In this document: positions 41,998 to 50,944 of the stretch, piece after piece | Position numbering within the stretch: position 1 is the first letter of the stretch | Layout of the letters: each line of letters opens with the position of its first letter | Assembly (NCBI RefSeq): GCF_003944765.1 | Contig: NZ_RWIU01000004.1 | Location: 248,001-312,000, forward strand | Direction: 5' to 3' | DNA length: 64,000 bases | From: Hymenobacter perfusus | GTDB taxonomy: Bacteria; Bacteroidota; Bacteroidia; Cytophagales; Hymenobacteraceae | Position numbers and translations under genes: made by a program | Notes under the pieces: generated by a model | The model's database searches: none | Told to the model about the DNA's origin: nothing | The model's input: the letters and a program-made list of their open reading frames with translations, nothing else

Positions 41998-42936
41998 TTA
42001 CTGCTTATCCGGCTCGTCGCAGCAGCCATGGGCACCCATGGCCGGGAATTCGTCTTCCAGCTGCACGGTGCAGTGGCGGATGTTGAACTCGTGCTGAAGG
42101 TCATGCTGCAGCTCGCGTAGGAACTGGTTGCCGTTCTGGCCGCCGGGGCGCACTAGGTGGACCGTCAGGGCCGTATCCTGGGTGCTGAGGGGCCAGATAT
42201 GCAGGTCGTGGAGGGCCGTGACGCCGGGGCGGGCCAGCAGAAACTGCCGCACCGCCGCTACCTCAATACCGGCCGGAGCCGCCTGCAACCCCAACTGCAC
42301 GGTTTCGCGCAGCAGCCCCCAGGAACTATACCCGATGATGGCCAGGATAGCAAAACCGATAAGTGGGTCGAGCCAGAGCCAGCCGGTGAAGTACACCAGC
42401 GCCCCGCCCACCACCACGCCCACCGACACCAGCATATCCGTCAGCATGTGCAGGTAAGCGCCGCGCACGTTCACGTCGCCCTTCTGACCGCTGCGGAACA
42501 GCCAGGCCGTGAAGCCATTGATGAGGATGCCCAGCCCGGCAAGCCCCATTACCACCGGGCCGTTGATGGGGGCCGGGTGGCGCAGGTGGTCGATGGTTTC
42601 CCAGAGAATAAAGCCGAGGGCGAGGTACAGCAAAGCGGCGTTCAGCAAAGCCGCCTGAATGGTGGCTCCCTTGTAGCCGTAGGTGAACCGCTCAGCGGCG
42701 CGACGCCTGGCCAGCAGCGCCGCGCCCCAGGCTAATGCCAGACTCAGCACGTCGCTCAGGTTGTGGCCGGCATCGGAAAGCAGGGCCGAGGAATTGGCCC
42801 ATAGCCCACCGGCTGCTTCCCCGGCTACAAACAGCAGGTTTAGCGCAATACCCCAGCCGAAGGCCCGGCTAAAGTTACCGTCGGCGGGTGGGCCGTGGTG
42901 GTGGGCGTGGTCGTGTCCGGCGTGGTCGTGGGGCAT
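41998..42936 (-). CDS. Cation diffusion facilitator (zinc-type exporter)
   Basis: From the Met at 42936 it has 312 residues. The N-terminus is His-rich (PHDHAGHDHAHHHG), six helices follow, and both metal-site motifs are present: HNLSD in helix 2 (SDAGHNLSDVLSLALAWG) and HMLTD in helix 5. The C-terminal cytosolic domain ends with a Cys/His segment (MGAHGCCDEPDKQ). It exports Zn2+ or a similar metal in exchange for protons. It is downstream of two TonB receptors and a His-rich secreted protein, so it probably balances metal import. The upstream start at 43026 overlaps the receptor gene's end and is not used. Confidence 0.93.
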   Translation of the reverse strand: MPHDHAGHDHAHHHGPPADGNFSRAFGWGIALNLLFVAGEAAGGLWANSSALLSDAGHNLSDVLSLALAWGAALLARRRAAERFTYGYKGATIQAALLNAALLYLALGFILWETIDHLRHPAPINGPVVMGLAGLGILINGFTAWLFRSGQKGDVNVRGAYLHMLTDMLVSVGVVVGGALVYFTGWLWLDPLIGFAILAIIGYSSWGLLRETVQLGLQAAPAGIEVAAVRQFLLARPGVTALHDLHIWPLSTQDTALTVHLVRPGGQNGNQFLRELQHDLQHEFNIRHCTVQLEDEFPAMGAHGCCDEPDKQ

Positions 42937-42966
42937 GAGGGGTTTCGCGTACGGATGCGTCGAAGG

Positions 42967-42998
42967 CAGTAGCGCGAACTTTGCAGTTCGCGCTACTG
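42967..42998 (-). terminator. Hairpin after the TonB receptor gene (repeat family K)
   Basis: A perfect 14-bp stem (CAGTAGCGCGAACT / AGTTCGCGCTACTG) with loop TTGC, six bases beyond the receptor stop. GC-rich with no T-run, so a weak terminator or a short dispersed element. Confidence 0.7.
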
Positions 42999-43003
42999 AT
43001 AAG

Positions 43004-45472
43004 CTACTTGAACGATAAGGGAACAATCAGCTTTACGCTCATCGTGCGGCCCAGGTTGAAGACGCCCTGCCGGCCCGTTACTTCATTCACGGCCGTGTAT
43101 TTCAGGCGGCTGAGGTGGTTCTGGTACGCAACGTCGAACAGGTTGTTGGCTGCCAGGTACACCGAGAACAGCGTACGGTCCTTTCCCGATACCACGTCGG
43201 TGCCCACACCGGCATTAAAGAGGGTGTAGCCGGGCGTACGGGTTTCGGTGTCGAAGGCGGAGAAAATGCGGTTTTGCTGGAAGTTGTGCTCCACCGTGCC
43301 CCGGGCATACAGGTTGCGCAGCCGCGAGCTGCCCACCTTCCGGAAGTTCACCCGCAGCTCCGACTGCAGCCGGTCAGCGGGGGTGAATGGCAGGTTGCGC
43401 TGCCCGGCAGGCTGGTTTTGCTGCACCGAGCGCACCATGGAAAATGAGTTTTCGAAGTGCAGCCAGTCGAGCGGGTGCGGGTGCAGGTCGAGGCTGACTT
43501 CGCCCCCGGCCAGCCGTGCGTCGCCCTGTCCGTAGCGGAATACCCGGTCACCATCGGCCGACACCGAATCCTGGCCGACGGCCGTGCTCAGAGCCCTCGG
43601 GAAGATGTAGTTGCTGATCTGGTTGCGAAATACGTCGGCCGACAGGCTCACGTGGTCGGAGGTGAAGCTCAGGCCGCCATCCAGCTGAAAGCTGGTTTCG
43701 GCCTTGAGGTTCGGCTCCCCGATTTCGTAGCGCACCGTGCCCTCGTGGATGCCGTTGGAACCCAGCTCGGCAATGTTAGGGGCGCGGAAACCCCGGGCCG
43801 CGTTGGCCTTAATCAGCCACTTCTCGCTCAGATTGTAAGCGGCTCCCACGCTGCCGCTCACGTTGCGGAACGTGCTCTGGAAGCCCGCAAACTTGGTTTC
43901 GCCCTGCCCAACGGGCACCGGCTGCTCATCAGGGCCCAGGTCTAGGGCATCGGCCGTGATGCGGCGCACGTCGTAGCGCAGGCCGCCGCTGAGGTCCAGC
44001 TCCCCGAAGCTCTTTTTGGTGACGCCGAACAGGCCCCCGTCGAGCAGGCGGTAGGCCGGAATCAGGAATTCCACGCCCTTGTTCTGGTTTTCCTGCTGCA
44101 TACCGCTCAGGCCCACGGTGGTGTTCCAGCCCTGCATTTCGGGCAGAAACCAGCGCAGGGCGTAATCCACGGTGCGCAGCTGGAAAAACAACGACTTCTC
44201 GTAGTAGTCCTCGGGGTTGCCGAACTCCCGGCGCAGGTTCTGCTGCCAGCCCACGTTCAAGGTCACGCGGTGCTGGCCCAGGATGAAGTTATTATCGGTG
44301 CCGATGCGCAGGTGGTTTATCTGCTGGCGGGGCACATCGAGGCCGTAGCCCGAGAAGCCACGGCCGGTTACTACCTGCTCCTCGCCCAGGTCATTCACCC
44401 GCAGAAACCGGCCCGTGGTGCTGTCCCGCTCGCCCTCAATCAGGCCCAGAATCTGGTTGAAGGAGCTGAAGGTGAGGTGGGAGTAGCCCCAGCTTTTGTT
44501 GAGGCCCACGTAGCCGCTGCCATCCAGCTCCCGGAAGCCTGAGTTGTACACCCGACCGTCGTAGCGGTTGCGGTAGTCGGCGGCTACTTTGCCCGAGCCC
44601 CGCACCTGCCAGTTCAGGCCGCCGAGGTTGCCCGCATTCCAGAGCGAGTAGCCCTGCTGGTAATTGTTGGTCTGGTAGTTGGCCGTCACGGAGCCCAGAA
44701 TCCGGCCATCCTCCACGGGGTCGGGGGCCAGGAAGTTGATGACGCCGGCCAGCCCGTCGGAGCCATATAATAAGGAGCCGGGGCCTTTGATGATTTCGGC
44801 CCTATCGATGCTGTACTCGTCGATTTCGATGCCGTGCTCATCGCCCCACTGCTGGCCTTCCTGCTTGCTGCCGTTGTTGAGGGTGATGACGCGGTTGGCC
44901 CCCAGTCCCCGGATAATGGGCTTGCTGATGGCCGCGCCGGTGGTAATCTGGTTGAGGCCGGGCGTGTGGGCCAGGGCATCCACGGCGTTGGTGGCGGCCG
45001 TCTGGCGCAGGCGGGTCTGGTCTACCACGCTGGTCGGGATGGGCGAGCGGCGCATCTCCGTACTGGCCGATGCGCCCGTGACCACTACTTGCCCGATTTC
45101 CGTTTCGGCGGGCGTGAGGGCTACGTTGAGCGGTGCTTCCGCGCCGGTATCCACAGTGCGCACCACGGTAGTGTAGCCCACAAAGCGCACCTGCATGAGG
45201 AATCGTCCCCGGGGCAGCCGCGCAAACCGGAAGTTGCCCTCCGCATCGGCCGAGGTGGCCTGCTTCAGATCGGGAAAAATGACGGTGGCGCCGGGCAGGG
45301 CCTCGCCGGTAGCGGCATCGGTGATGCGGCCGGTAACGGGCAGGGCCACCGTGCGCGCGGGCCGGGTGGCTGGAGCTGGAACTGCCGTCGGGGCGGGCAC
45401 AGTGGGAGTAGTCTGGGCCAGTACGCTGCCCGAAAGCAGCAGCAGGCCGGTGGTGAGGGGAAAGCGGGACAT
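43004..45472 (-). CDS. TonB-dependent receptor, metal-type (receptor 2)
   Basis: From the Met at 45472 the protein has 822 residues: signal peptide (1-19), a Pro/Ala-rich linker, carboxypeptidase-regulatory domain (about 45-125), plug (about 150-260 with NGSKQEGQQWGDEHGIEIDEY and IIKGPGSLLYGSDGLAG) and a barrel ending MSVKLIVPLSFK. The GQQWG(D/P)EHG signature is shared with the receptor at 46388-48820, so the two are paralogues of one subfamily. Such receptors are often linked to Zn or Cu uptake, which fits the CDF exporter; substrate is inferred. Upstream a T-rich hairpin (about 45534-45570) ends the preceding transcript, so it probably has its own promoter. Confidence 0.92.
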   Translation of the reverse strand: MSRFPLTTGLLLLSGSVLAQTTPTVPAPTAVPAPATRPARTVALPVTGRITDAATGEALPGATVIFPDLKQATSADAEGNFRFARLPRGRFLMQVRFVGYTTVVRTVDTGAEAPLNVALTPAETEIGQVVVTGASASTEMRRSPIPTSVVDQTRLRQTAATNAVDALAHTPGLNQITTGAAISKPIIRGLGANRVITLNNGSKQEGQQWGDEHGIEIDEYSIDRAEIIKGPGSLLYGSDGLAGVINFLAPDPVEDGRILGSVTANYQTNNYQQGYSLWNAGNLGGLNWQVRGSGKVAADYRNRYDGRVYNSGFRELDGSGYVGLNKSWGYSHLTFSSFNQILGLIEGERDSTTGRFLRVNDLGEEQVVTGRGFSGYGLDVPRQQINHLRIGTDNNFILGQHRVTLNVGWQQNLRREFGNPEDYYEKSLFFQLRTVDYALRWFLPEMQGWNTTVGLSGMQQENQNKGVEFLIPAYRLLDGGLFGVTKKSFGELDLSGGLRYDVRRITADALDLGPDEQPVPVGQGETKFAGFQSTFRNVSGSVGAAYNLSEKWLIKANAARGFRAPNIAELGSNGIHEGTVRYEIGEPNLKAETSFQLDGGLSFTSDHVSLSADVFRNQISNYIFPRALSTAVGQDSVSADGDRVFRYGQGDARLAGGEVSLDLHPHPLDWLHFENSFSMVRSVQQNQPAGQRNLPFTPADRLQSELRVNFRKVGSSRLRNLYARGTVEHNFQQNRIFSAFDTETRTPGYTLFNAGVGTDVVSGKDRTLFSVYLAANNLFDVAYQNHLSRLKYTAVNEVTGRQGVFNLGRTMSVKLIVPLSFK

Positions 45473-45533
45473 AGAAACGCAATTTACACGCTGCTCATCA
45501 ACGGCAACTGGCACCGTCGGGCTGCATTCGGCC

Positions 45534-45570
45534 AAAAACAAAAGAAAGCACCGGCCAATAGCCGGTGCCT
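45534..45570 (-). terminator. Terminator between the lipoprotein and receptor 2
   Basis: GCACCGGC-CAATA-GCCGGTGC hairpin (arms 45548-45555 and 45561-45568) followed on the minus strand by TTTCTTTTGTTTTT. Confidence 0.75.
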
Positions 45571-45647
45571 TCCCGAGAAATTCTCCACAACCAAAACGGG
45601 AGAAAAAAGGTGGAGAAGCCAGTTGCAGCCAGCCCCTCCGGATAAGT

Positions 45648-45750
45648 GGTGATTTAGTGAGGTGGTGATTTAGTGAGTTTGACGTTTCGATTGCGCGGCT
45701 TCGGCAGATGGAACGTCAAACTCACTAAATCACCACCTCACTAAATCACC
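45648..45750. repeat. Palindromic repeat family C, copy 2
   Basis: Arms of GGTGATTTAGTGAGGTGGTG words plus the core GAGTTTGACGTT; right arm fully complementary. It overlaps the last base of the lipoprotein stop codon. Confidence 0.9.
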
Positions 45751-46316
45751 TATCTCACAACCGTGGGGAAGGTGACTTCCACGTCGGTGTCGCCGGGGGT
45801 GGCGGTGCCGTTTTTGGTGCCAGGCTGGTGGCGCAGCGTTATTTTGAGGGTACCGGTGGTGCCGGTAGCGTTGGCGGCGGCCGTTTGCAGGCGGGTGTCG
45901 AGGCCCACTTCCAGGTTGTTCTTGTCCTTATCGGTGCGCGTGACGGTGACGTTGGTGCCGGCGGCTTCGAACAGGAACAGATGCTCGTCGGCCTCCTCCT
46001 TCACCTCGGCCGAAATGTCCTCGGCCGGGTTCTTAGTTTCGTCGAGCAGTACCAGCTTGCCGGTATAGGTAGTGTTGGGGGCCAGCGTCAGGCCGCTGAT
46101 AAGCGGAGCCGCGCCGCCGTCGCCGTCCACGTCGCGGTACTGGGCCGTGAGTGTTGCGCCGCCGGTGGTGGGCGTCAGCTCGTAGCGCAGGGTCGTAATC
46201 TGCTCATTGTCGTCGTCGGGCGTGGGCGTGTCGTCGTTGTCATCGGAGCAGCTGGAGAAAACCGGAGCGGCGGCCAGCATGGCCAGGAAAGCGGAACGGA
46301 AAAGCAGGTTTTTCAT
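45750..46316 (-). CDS. Small lipoprotein paired with metal-type TonB receptors
   Basis: The protein has 188 residues with a lipoprotein signal (FSSC, Cys 23) followed by an acidic DDNDDTPTPDDDNEQITT stretch. The rest is beta-rich (RYRDVDGDGGAAP-type loops, a TLKITLRHQPGTKNG strand, ends EVTFPTVVR). I recall such proteins next to TonB receptors in Bacteroidota, sometimes labelled as type 1 periplasmic-binding fold. The acidic Asp cluster could bind metal. It lies between two related receptors. Function inferred only. Confidence 0.75.
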   Translation of the reverse strand: MKNLLFRSAFLAMLAAAPVFSSCSDDNDDTPTPDDDNEQITTLRYELTPTTGGATLTAQYRDVDGDGGAAPLISGLTLAPNTTYTGKLVLLDETKNPAEDISAEVKEEADEHLFLFEAAGTNVTVTRTDKDKNNLEVGLDTRLQTAAANATGTTGTLKITLRHQPGTKNGTATPGDTDVEVTFPTVVR

Positions 46317-46387
46317 GGGGTCAGTGATAAAGAAGTTGGGTGATGAAGAAACTGGTGAAAGGAGGGTGGAGGTGGTGTGAAGGGACG

Positions 46388-48820
46388 TTATGGGGTAGAT
46401 TTGGCGTGGCTGAATTCAAGCGGCACCCGCAGGCGTAGCGTCAGGTTGCGGCCCATTTCATCGGCGAAGTAGCGGTAGCGGTTCAGGTAGTCGCGGTAGC
46501 GCTGGTTGAGCAGGTTGGCACCGGCTACGCTCAGCTCCAGCGGCAGGCGGCCCCAGTGCACGGTGGTACCAGCTTCCAGCCCCAGCAGACCGTAGCCGGC
46601 CGGCGGCAGGCGGTAGTCCCGCTCGGCGTAGTTGCGCGGCACGCGGGTCTGGCGGGCCACGCCGGTGCCCAGCACCTGCACGTAGCTGTTTTGCAGGTGG
46701 CCATCGGGCCGGTTCGCGGCCTCGTAGCGCACACTCAGCTCGGCACGGTCGGCGGGCATGAAGATGAGCCACTCATCCTGGCGGGTGTCGCGCCCGCGCA
46801 CTACGGCAGCCTTGCCGGCCAGGAGCCAGCGCTGGGCCAGCTGGTAAGAGCCGCTCACGTCCAGCCCGCGTAGCGTGGCATCGGTCTGCTGAAACTGCCA
46901 GCTTGCCAGCACGCCCCGAATGTTTACCACCGGCGGCAGAATGGGCGACTGGTACAGGAAATCCCGGATGCGCGTCTGGTACACGGTCAGCTCCCCGTTT
47001 AGGCGCGGGTTGTCGTGCAAAGTGGCGGTGAGGCCGAGGTTGAGGGCGGTTTCGGGGCGGGCGGGACCATTGCCGGGCACCAGGTCGTATCCCAGCTCAT
47101 ACTGCGCGTTATGCACTCCGTCGCTGAACCGTTCGTTGGGGGCGGGGGCGCGCCGGGTGAGGCCCGAGGCCAGCCGCAGCGTGAGGTGGGTGGAGGCATC
47201 GTACACGGCCCCCAGCGAGGCGGCCGGCGTGGTGTACTGGAAGCGGGATTCTTCTACTCCGAATACGCCGCCCTCACGGGTGGCGCGCTTCACCTGCAAA
47301 TCGCGCCGGTCCAGGCGCAGGCCGCCTTCCAGCAGCCAGCGGCCCTGCTGCCACTGCTCCAGCCAGAACAGGCCGCCCACGTAGTTGGTGTAGAACGGGA
47401 TGAACTGCCGGCTGCCATCGGCATAGCGGTTGAACTGGTAAGTGCCCGCCAGCCCCACGCTGCCCGTGAAGCCGCGCCAGGCGCGGTGCTCCCACAGCAG
47501 CTCGGCGGTGCTGGTGCGGTTGGTGTAGCTCAGGGCCGGCCGGTCGAGGGCGGCGCGGTTGTCGTTGCGGGGGCGATACTTGTCGTACTCGTCGCGGGCG
47601 TCTACCTGCTGGGCTACGGTGGTGCTCAGGCGGCCGGCATTGCCCGTTTTCACGAACCCCGTGAACTTTAGCACCTCGTGCCGCACTTGCTGGTAGGCCC
47701 GCTCAATATCATAGGTGAAACCGGTGGTTTCCAGCGGCCGGTCCCGACTCACAGCCAGCAGAAAATCCTGCTGGTTGCCCACGTGCGCCGCCGGCAGAAT
47801 CCCGATGCGGGTATTAAACTGGCTGTAGAAGACTTCGGCCCCGTAGGTCGATTTGCGCCAGCCCACGGCGCCCGAGAAGTTACCTTCCTCGAAGCCCGAG
47901 TTGTTCAGGTAGTAACCCGGGGCGCGCATGGTACCGGCTTTGCGCACCGTGCCCTGGGCCCGCCAGCTCAGGGCCGGCAGGCGGCGCAGGTTGCCCTCCA
48001 CCATGCCCGAAGCTGCCCCCAAGCCGTTATTGCTCATACCCACCAGGTTCAGCTCCGCGCCCGTGCCGGCTGAGTCGCGCAGGGGGCGGGGCTGCACCAG
48101 CACCACGCCGCCCACGGCATCGGAGCCGTAGCGCACACTGGCCGCGCCCTTCACCACCGTCAACTGGGAGGCCAGAAACGGGTCGATTTCCGGGCCGTGC
48201 TCCGGGCCCCACTGCTGGCCTTCCTGCCTCACGCCGTTGTTAAGAATGGTCACGCGGTTGGAGTGCAGCCCATGAATCATGGGCTTGAAGATGCCGGGGC
48301 CGGTTTGCAGAGCCGTTACGCCGTTCACCTTCTGCAAGGCCTCGCCCAGCGTCTTGCCCCGGGTCTGCTGCAGGTCTTTTTCCGACAGCGTAGCCGTGGC
48401 CTGGGTAGCAGGAGCGGCCACGCGTTGCCCGCTTACCACGGCTCCTTTCAGGGCCACGGCATCGGGATGGAGGCGGAAGTCGCGGTACGCGGCGGCGGTC
48501 AGGCGCACCTCATTGGTTTCGGGGGCAAAGCCCACGAAGCTTACCTGCACGTGGTAGGTGCCGGGGCAGAGGTTGTCGAGGTGATAATGGCCGTCGGGTT
48601 CGGTTTGGGTGGCCTGCCGGGTTTCCAGCACTACCACCGTGGCCCCCGCCAGCGCCGTGCGCGACTCATGGTCGAGCACGCGGCCGCTCAGCAGCAGGGC
48701 GCAATTTGCCGGAGCGGGGGCTTGGGCCCACAACAGCCGGGGTAGCGCGCACAGCAGCCCTACCGCCAGCGCGAGGCCAGCTAACCCACCCCGAGAACGG
48801 CCCGGAGCACGAAAAAACAT
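46388..48820 (-). CDS. TonB-dependent receptor, metal-type (receptor 1)
   Basis: This 810-residue receptor has a signal peptide (1-33), a carboxypeptidase-regulatory domain (about 42-120), plug (about 145-255, with NNGVRQEGQQWGPEHGPE and VVKGAASVRYGSDAVGG) and a barrel ending LRLRVPLEF plus a short tail. The plug is closely related to that of the receptor at 43004-45472. It is downstream of a His-rich small secreted protein and upstream of the lipoprotein. Likely a metal or metal-chelate importer; identity of the metal is not readable from sequence. Confidence 0.92.
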   Translation of the reverse strand: MFFRAPGRSRGGLAGLALAVGLLCALPRLLWAQAPAPANCALLLSGRVLDHESRTALAGATVVVLETRQATQTEPDGHYHLDNLCPGTYHVQVSFVGFAPETNEVRLTAAAYRDFRLHPDAVALKGAVVSGQRVAAPATQATATLSEKDLQQTRGKTLGEALQKVNGVTALQTGPGIFKPMIHGLHSNRVTILNNGVRQEGQQWGPEHGPEIDPFLASQLTVVKGAASVRYGSDAVGGVVLVQPRPLRDSAGTGAELNLVGMSNNGLGAASGMVEGNLRRLPALSWRAQGTVRKAGTMRAPGYYLNNSGFEEGNFSGAVGWRKSTYGAEVFYSQFNTRIGILPAAHVGNQQDFLLAVSRDRPLETTGFTYDIERAYQQVRHEVLKFTGFVKTGNAGRLSTTVAQQVDARDEYDKYRPRNDNRAALDRPALSYTNRTSTAELLWEHRAWRGFTGSVGLAGTYQFNRYADGSRQFIPFYTNYVGGLFWLEQWQQGRWLLEGGLRLDRRDLQVKRATREGGVFGVEESRFQYTTPAASLGAVYDASTHLTLRLASGLTRRAPAPNERFSDGVHNAQYELGYDLVPGNGPARPETALNLGLTATLHDNPRLNGELTVYQTRIRDFLYQSPILPPVVNIRGVLASWQFQQTDATLRGLDVSGSYQLAQRWLLAGKAAVVRGRDTRQDEWLIFMPADRAELSVRYEAANRPDGHLQNSYVQVLGTGVARQTRVPRNYAERDYRLPPAGYGLLGLEAGTTVHWGRLPLELSVAGANLLNQRYRDYLNRYRYFADEMGRNLTLRLRVPLEFSHAKSTP

Positions 48821-48982
48821 ACGAAAACAAGGGAATCTGCCCGATTCTACTCTAAACCAACCATTCCCGTCACCAGGCCGGAAGCGGGCAGGCTCCGGCC
48901 GGTATCAACCGCACGTCATCAACTACACAACCGCGCCACTCAAAGCGGGGCGCAGAATTTACCTCAGGAATGGTTACCGCAC

Positions 48983-49327
48983 TTACGCCCGGGCTGGCGG
49001 CCCGCGCAGGTCGGGCGTGGCAAATTGGTTCGTTGCCGCCACGGCAGTTACGGCGGCCGTAACCGGGGTGGTAAACTGCAGCGGCCGGGCCGGTATTAAC
49101 TGTGCTTCCGGCGCCGGCTCGAAGGCCGACTTGAAGAACTGGTCCGCGTCGCAGTGCTGGTGCTTGGCCGACACCAGGGCTTTACCCTTAGGCCACGTGG
49201 TAGCCTGTGTGGGCTCCTCGGTGGTGTGCGCGTGCTGGTGCAGGGCCAGTACCCAGGCATCGGGCAGCAGCACCCGTGCAAAGCACAGGAGCAGCACTAA
49301 AGCCAGCCGGGAACGAAGAGTCTGCAT
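48983..49327 (-). CDS. Small His-rich secreted protein
   Basis: From the Met at 49327 it has 114 residues: a signal peptide (about 1-28) ending near DAWVLAL, then HQHAHTTEE and KHQHCDADQFF, two clusters of His (with one Cys and acidic residues) that suggest metal binding in the periplasm, and a Thr/Ala/Val tail. Small proteins of this kind are known at the head of TonB receptor operons for metals in Bacteroidota. A TACATTTG promoter box lies 25 bases upstream. The gap to the receptor (163 bases) holds no gene. Confidence 0.72.
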   Translation of the reverse strand: MQTLRSRLALVLLLCFARVLLPDAWVLALHQHAHTTEEPTQATTWPKGKALVSAKHQHCDADQFFKSAFEPAPEAQLIPARPLQFTTPVTAAVTAVAATNQFATPDLRGPPARA

Positions 49328-49351
49328 TTGCAACAATGTGTCGAACAGGGG

Positions 49352-49359
49352 CAAATGTA
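49352..49359 (-). promoter_or_regulatory. Putative -7 box of the metal cluster
   Basis: Minus strand reads TACATTTG, a perfect TAnnTTTG match, 24 bases before the ATG at 49327. No good TTTG -33 element was found at 19-21 bases. Confidence 0.55.
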
Positions 49360-49455
49360 GGACGAAAATATAGATGATGCGCTGGCAGGTCCGAATAAAA
49401 TTCGGTCATCACGCAAGCATAATGGTCTGAACATCTTGCGGCAACAGTACGGCCG

Positions 49456-49463
49456 GACCTTTG
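49456..49463 (+). promoter_or_regulatory. Putative -7 box of the coupled small ORFs
   Basis: GACCTTTG, one base off TAnnTTTG, with CTTG 17 bases upstream. 27 bases before the ATG at 49491. Confidence 0.35.
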
Positions 49464-49490
49464 CAGCGAAAAATTCAGACTTGTTTTTCC

Positions 49491-49592
49491 ATGAAAAAGC
49501 TCACTGCTCAGTTGTTGCGCCGCCTGGCGGCTACGTTGCGCCCGATGCCCAAGCGCGGCGTCCTCCCCAACCCCGAAACACTGTTCGTATGA
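49491..49592 (+). CDS. Small ORF 1 (33 residues), basic
   Basis: MKKLTAQLLRRLAATLRPMP and a short tail ending ETLFV. Amphipathic, basic N-terminal helix. Its TGA overlaps the ATG of the next ORF (ATGA), a pattern of translational coupling. A promoter-like box lies upstream. Reality as a gene is uncertain; no homologue is recognised. Confidence 0.45.
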   Translation: MKKLTAQLLRRLAATLRPMPKRGVLPNPETLFV

Positions 49593-49732
49593 GTGGCAGC
49601 GCTCAGACTTCCTTCGGCTACCGGCCGGGGCAGTTTGGGTATCGGCGGGCCAGCCGGCCCCGCGTGCCCGTCCGGCCGTTGGTGCCGGTACCGGTCGTTT
49701 CGGCCGCCGCGCCTGAGCGGCAGGCGGCCTGA
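49589..49732 (+). CDS. Small ORF 2 (47 residues), Arg/Pro-rich
   Basis: Begins MSGSAQTSFGYRPGQFGYRR and continues with RxPVRPLVPVPVV, a Pro/Val-rich basic tail. Overlaps ORF 1 by four bases. Aromatic-Gly-Arg pattern (FGYR, FGYRR) is repeated twice. Unknown; low confidence that it is made. Confidence 0.4.
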   Translation: MSGSAQTSFGYRPGQFGYRRASRPRVPVRPLVPVPVVSAAAPERQAA

Positions 49733-49867
49733 AAACCAGTCCGGTGAAACGCCCCGTTAGTCGAGCTTCCATCCGGGGTCAGCTAAAATCCGAAACCACC
49801 GCCCGGCCTGGTAGTTAAGTTTGTAACTGTCAGTCGGCTAGGAAGGCCGACGGCTGTCTGGCTGCTT

Positions 49868-50341
49868 ATGGTGTGTGCGTTTGATTCGCTCTTTCTGCAG
49901 ATTGAGCCTTCGTTGGAATTATTGCGTTGGGATTGGCAGGGGCCGATGAGCCGCCCGGTTTTTGAGCGGGCATTTGAGCAACTATTGGTATGCTCCGACA
50001 AGTACCGGGTTCGGAAGTGGCTGGCGGATGTTTCGCGCATTCCCCTGGTAGGCACCGACGAGCAGGCGTGGCTTAGTGAAATCTGGCTGCCGCGCTTCAT
50101 GCCGCTGCAGGTGCGCACCGTGGCGCTTGTGTTGCCCGTGAGCCTGCACAACCAGTTGGTAGTAGAAAGCGTGTTGGCTGATGGCCGGCGCCAGGTACGC
50201 GCCGATGTGCAGTTTTTCTCCGATGTACACTCCGCCCTCGACTGGCTGACCATCTCCGCCGATGCGTTGATGCTACAGTTAGAGCAGGAGTGGCAAGAGG
50301 CCATGCGAAAGCCTGGGGCCGTTCGGCAGGGCCGATGCTGA
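49868..50341 (+). CDS. STAS/SpoIIAA-like protein 1
   Basis: The protein has 157 residues and no signal peptide. The pattern RKWLADVSRIPLVGTDEQAWLSEIWLPRF (in part) and the alternating strand/helix layout resemble SpoIIAA/STAS-like proteins common in Hymenobacter. The next gene is a paralogue (RWLVNLHGMPALSLSDQHWLEQHYLP in part). STAS folds act as phospho-switches or lipid binders; no conserved Ser is evident. Function unknown. Confidence 0.65.
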   Translation: MVCAFDSLFLQIEPSLELLRWDWQGPMSRPVFERAFEQLLVCSDKYRVRKWLADVSRIPLVGTDEQAWLSEIWLPRFMPLQVRTVALVLPVSLHNQLVVESVLADGRRQVRADVQFFSDVHSALDWLTISADALMLQLEQEWQEAMRKPGAVRQGRC

Positions 50342-50465
50342 AAAACCGGTCGGGCAGGAAAAATAGTTGGGCGGCAATTTACCCCTGCTGATCGAATCTG
50401 GAGAACGACAGAAAAATTGACGCAGTACTATTATTCTTATAATTAATAGCATAAGATCTTTTTGT

Positions 50466-50909
50466 ATGGTAGCGCACTTGTCGGGTACTCCCTGGAGCTG
50501 TTTTCTGGTCCGGCATGAGCGGGCCCGTAATCTGCTGTACATCGAGTGGCAGCCGTTGGTGAGTGCCGCTCCGGCGCGGGAGATGCTGCAACACCTGCTA
50601 ACCGTTATTGACGCCCGGCACACTACCCGGTGGCTGGTAAATCTGCACGGCATGCCGGCCCTGTCCCTCTCAGATCAGCACTGGCTGGAGCAGCACTACC
50701 TGCCGCAACTGGCCCGGTTGCCGCTGCAGCACATGGCCCTCATTCTCACTTCGTACCGGCAACACGAGGATCTGCTGGATGTCACCGCGCATTTCCCGCC
50801 GCCGTTTGAGGTGCAGGTGTTCGATGAGCCTGCTACCGCGCTGGAATGGCTACACCATACGGCGGTAACCGCCTCTGTCGAAGCGAATCGACATTTCCGT
50901 GCCGCCTGA
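50466..50909 (+). CDS. STAS/SpoIIAA-like protein 2
   Basis: This 147-residue protein aligns by eye with the preceding one along its length: RWLVNLHGMPALS against KWLADVSRIPLVG, QHWLEQHYLPQLARLPLQHMAL against QAWLSEIWLPRFMPLQVRTVAL (each in part), and a shared FDEPATALEWL-type end. The gap (124 bases) contains no other gene and is AT-rich. The pair arose by duplication. Function unknown. Confidence 0.65.
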   Translation: MVAHLSGTPWSCFLVRHERARNLLYIEWQPLVSAAPAREMLQHLLTVIDARHTTRWLVNLHGMPALSLSDQHWLEQHYLPQLARLPLQHMALILTSYRQHEDLLDVTAHFPPPFEVQVFDEPATALEWLHHTAVTASVEANRHFRAA

Positions 50910-50944
50910 AATGGGTACTGATTTTGGCTGTTGCCAGGCTGAGG

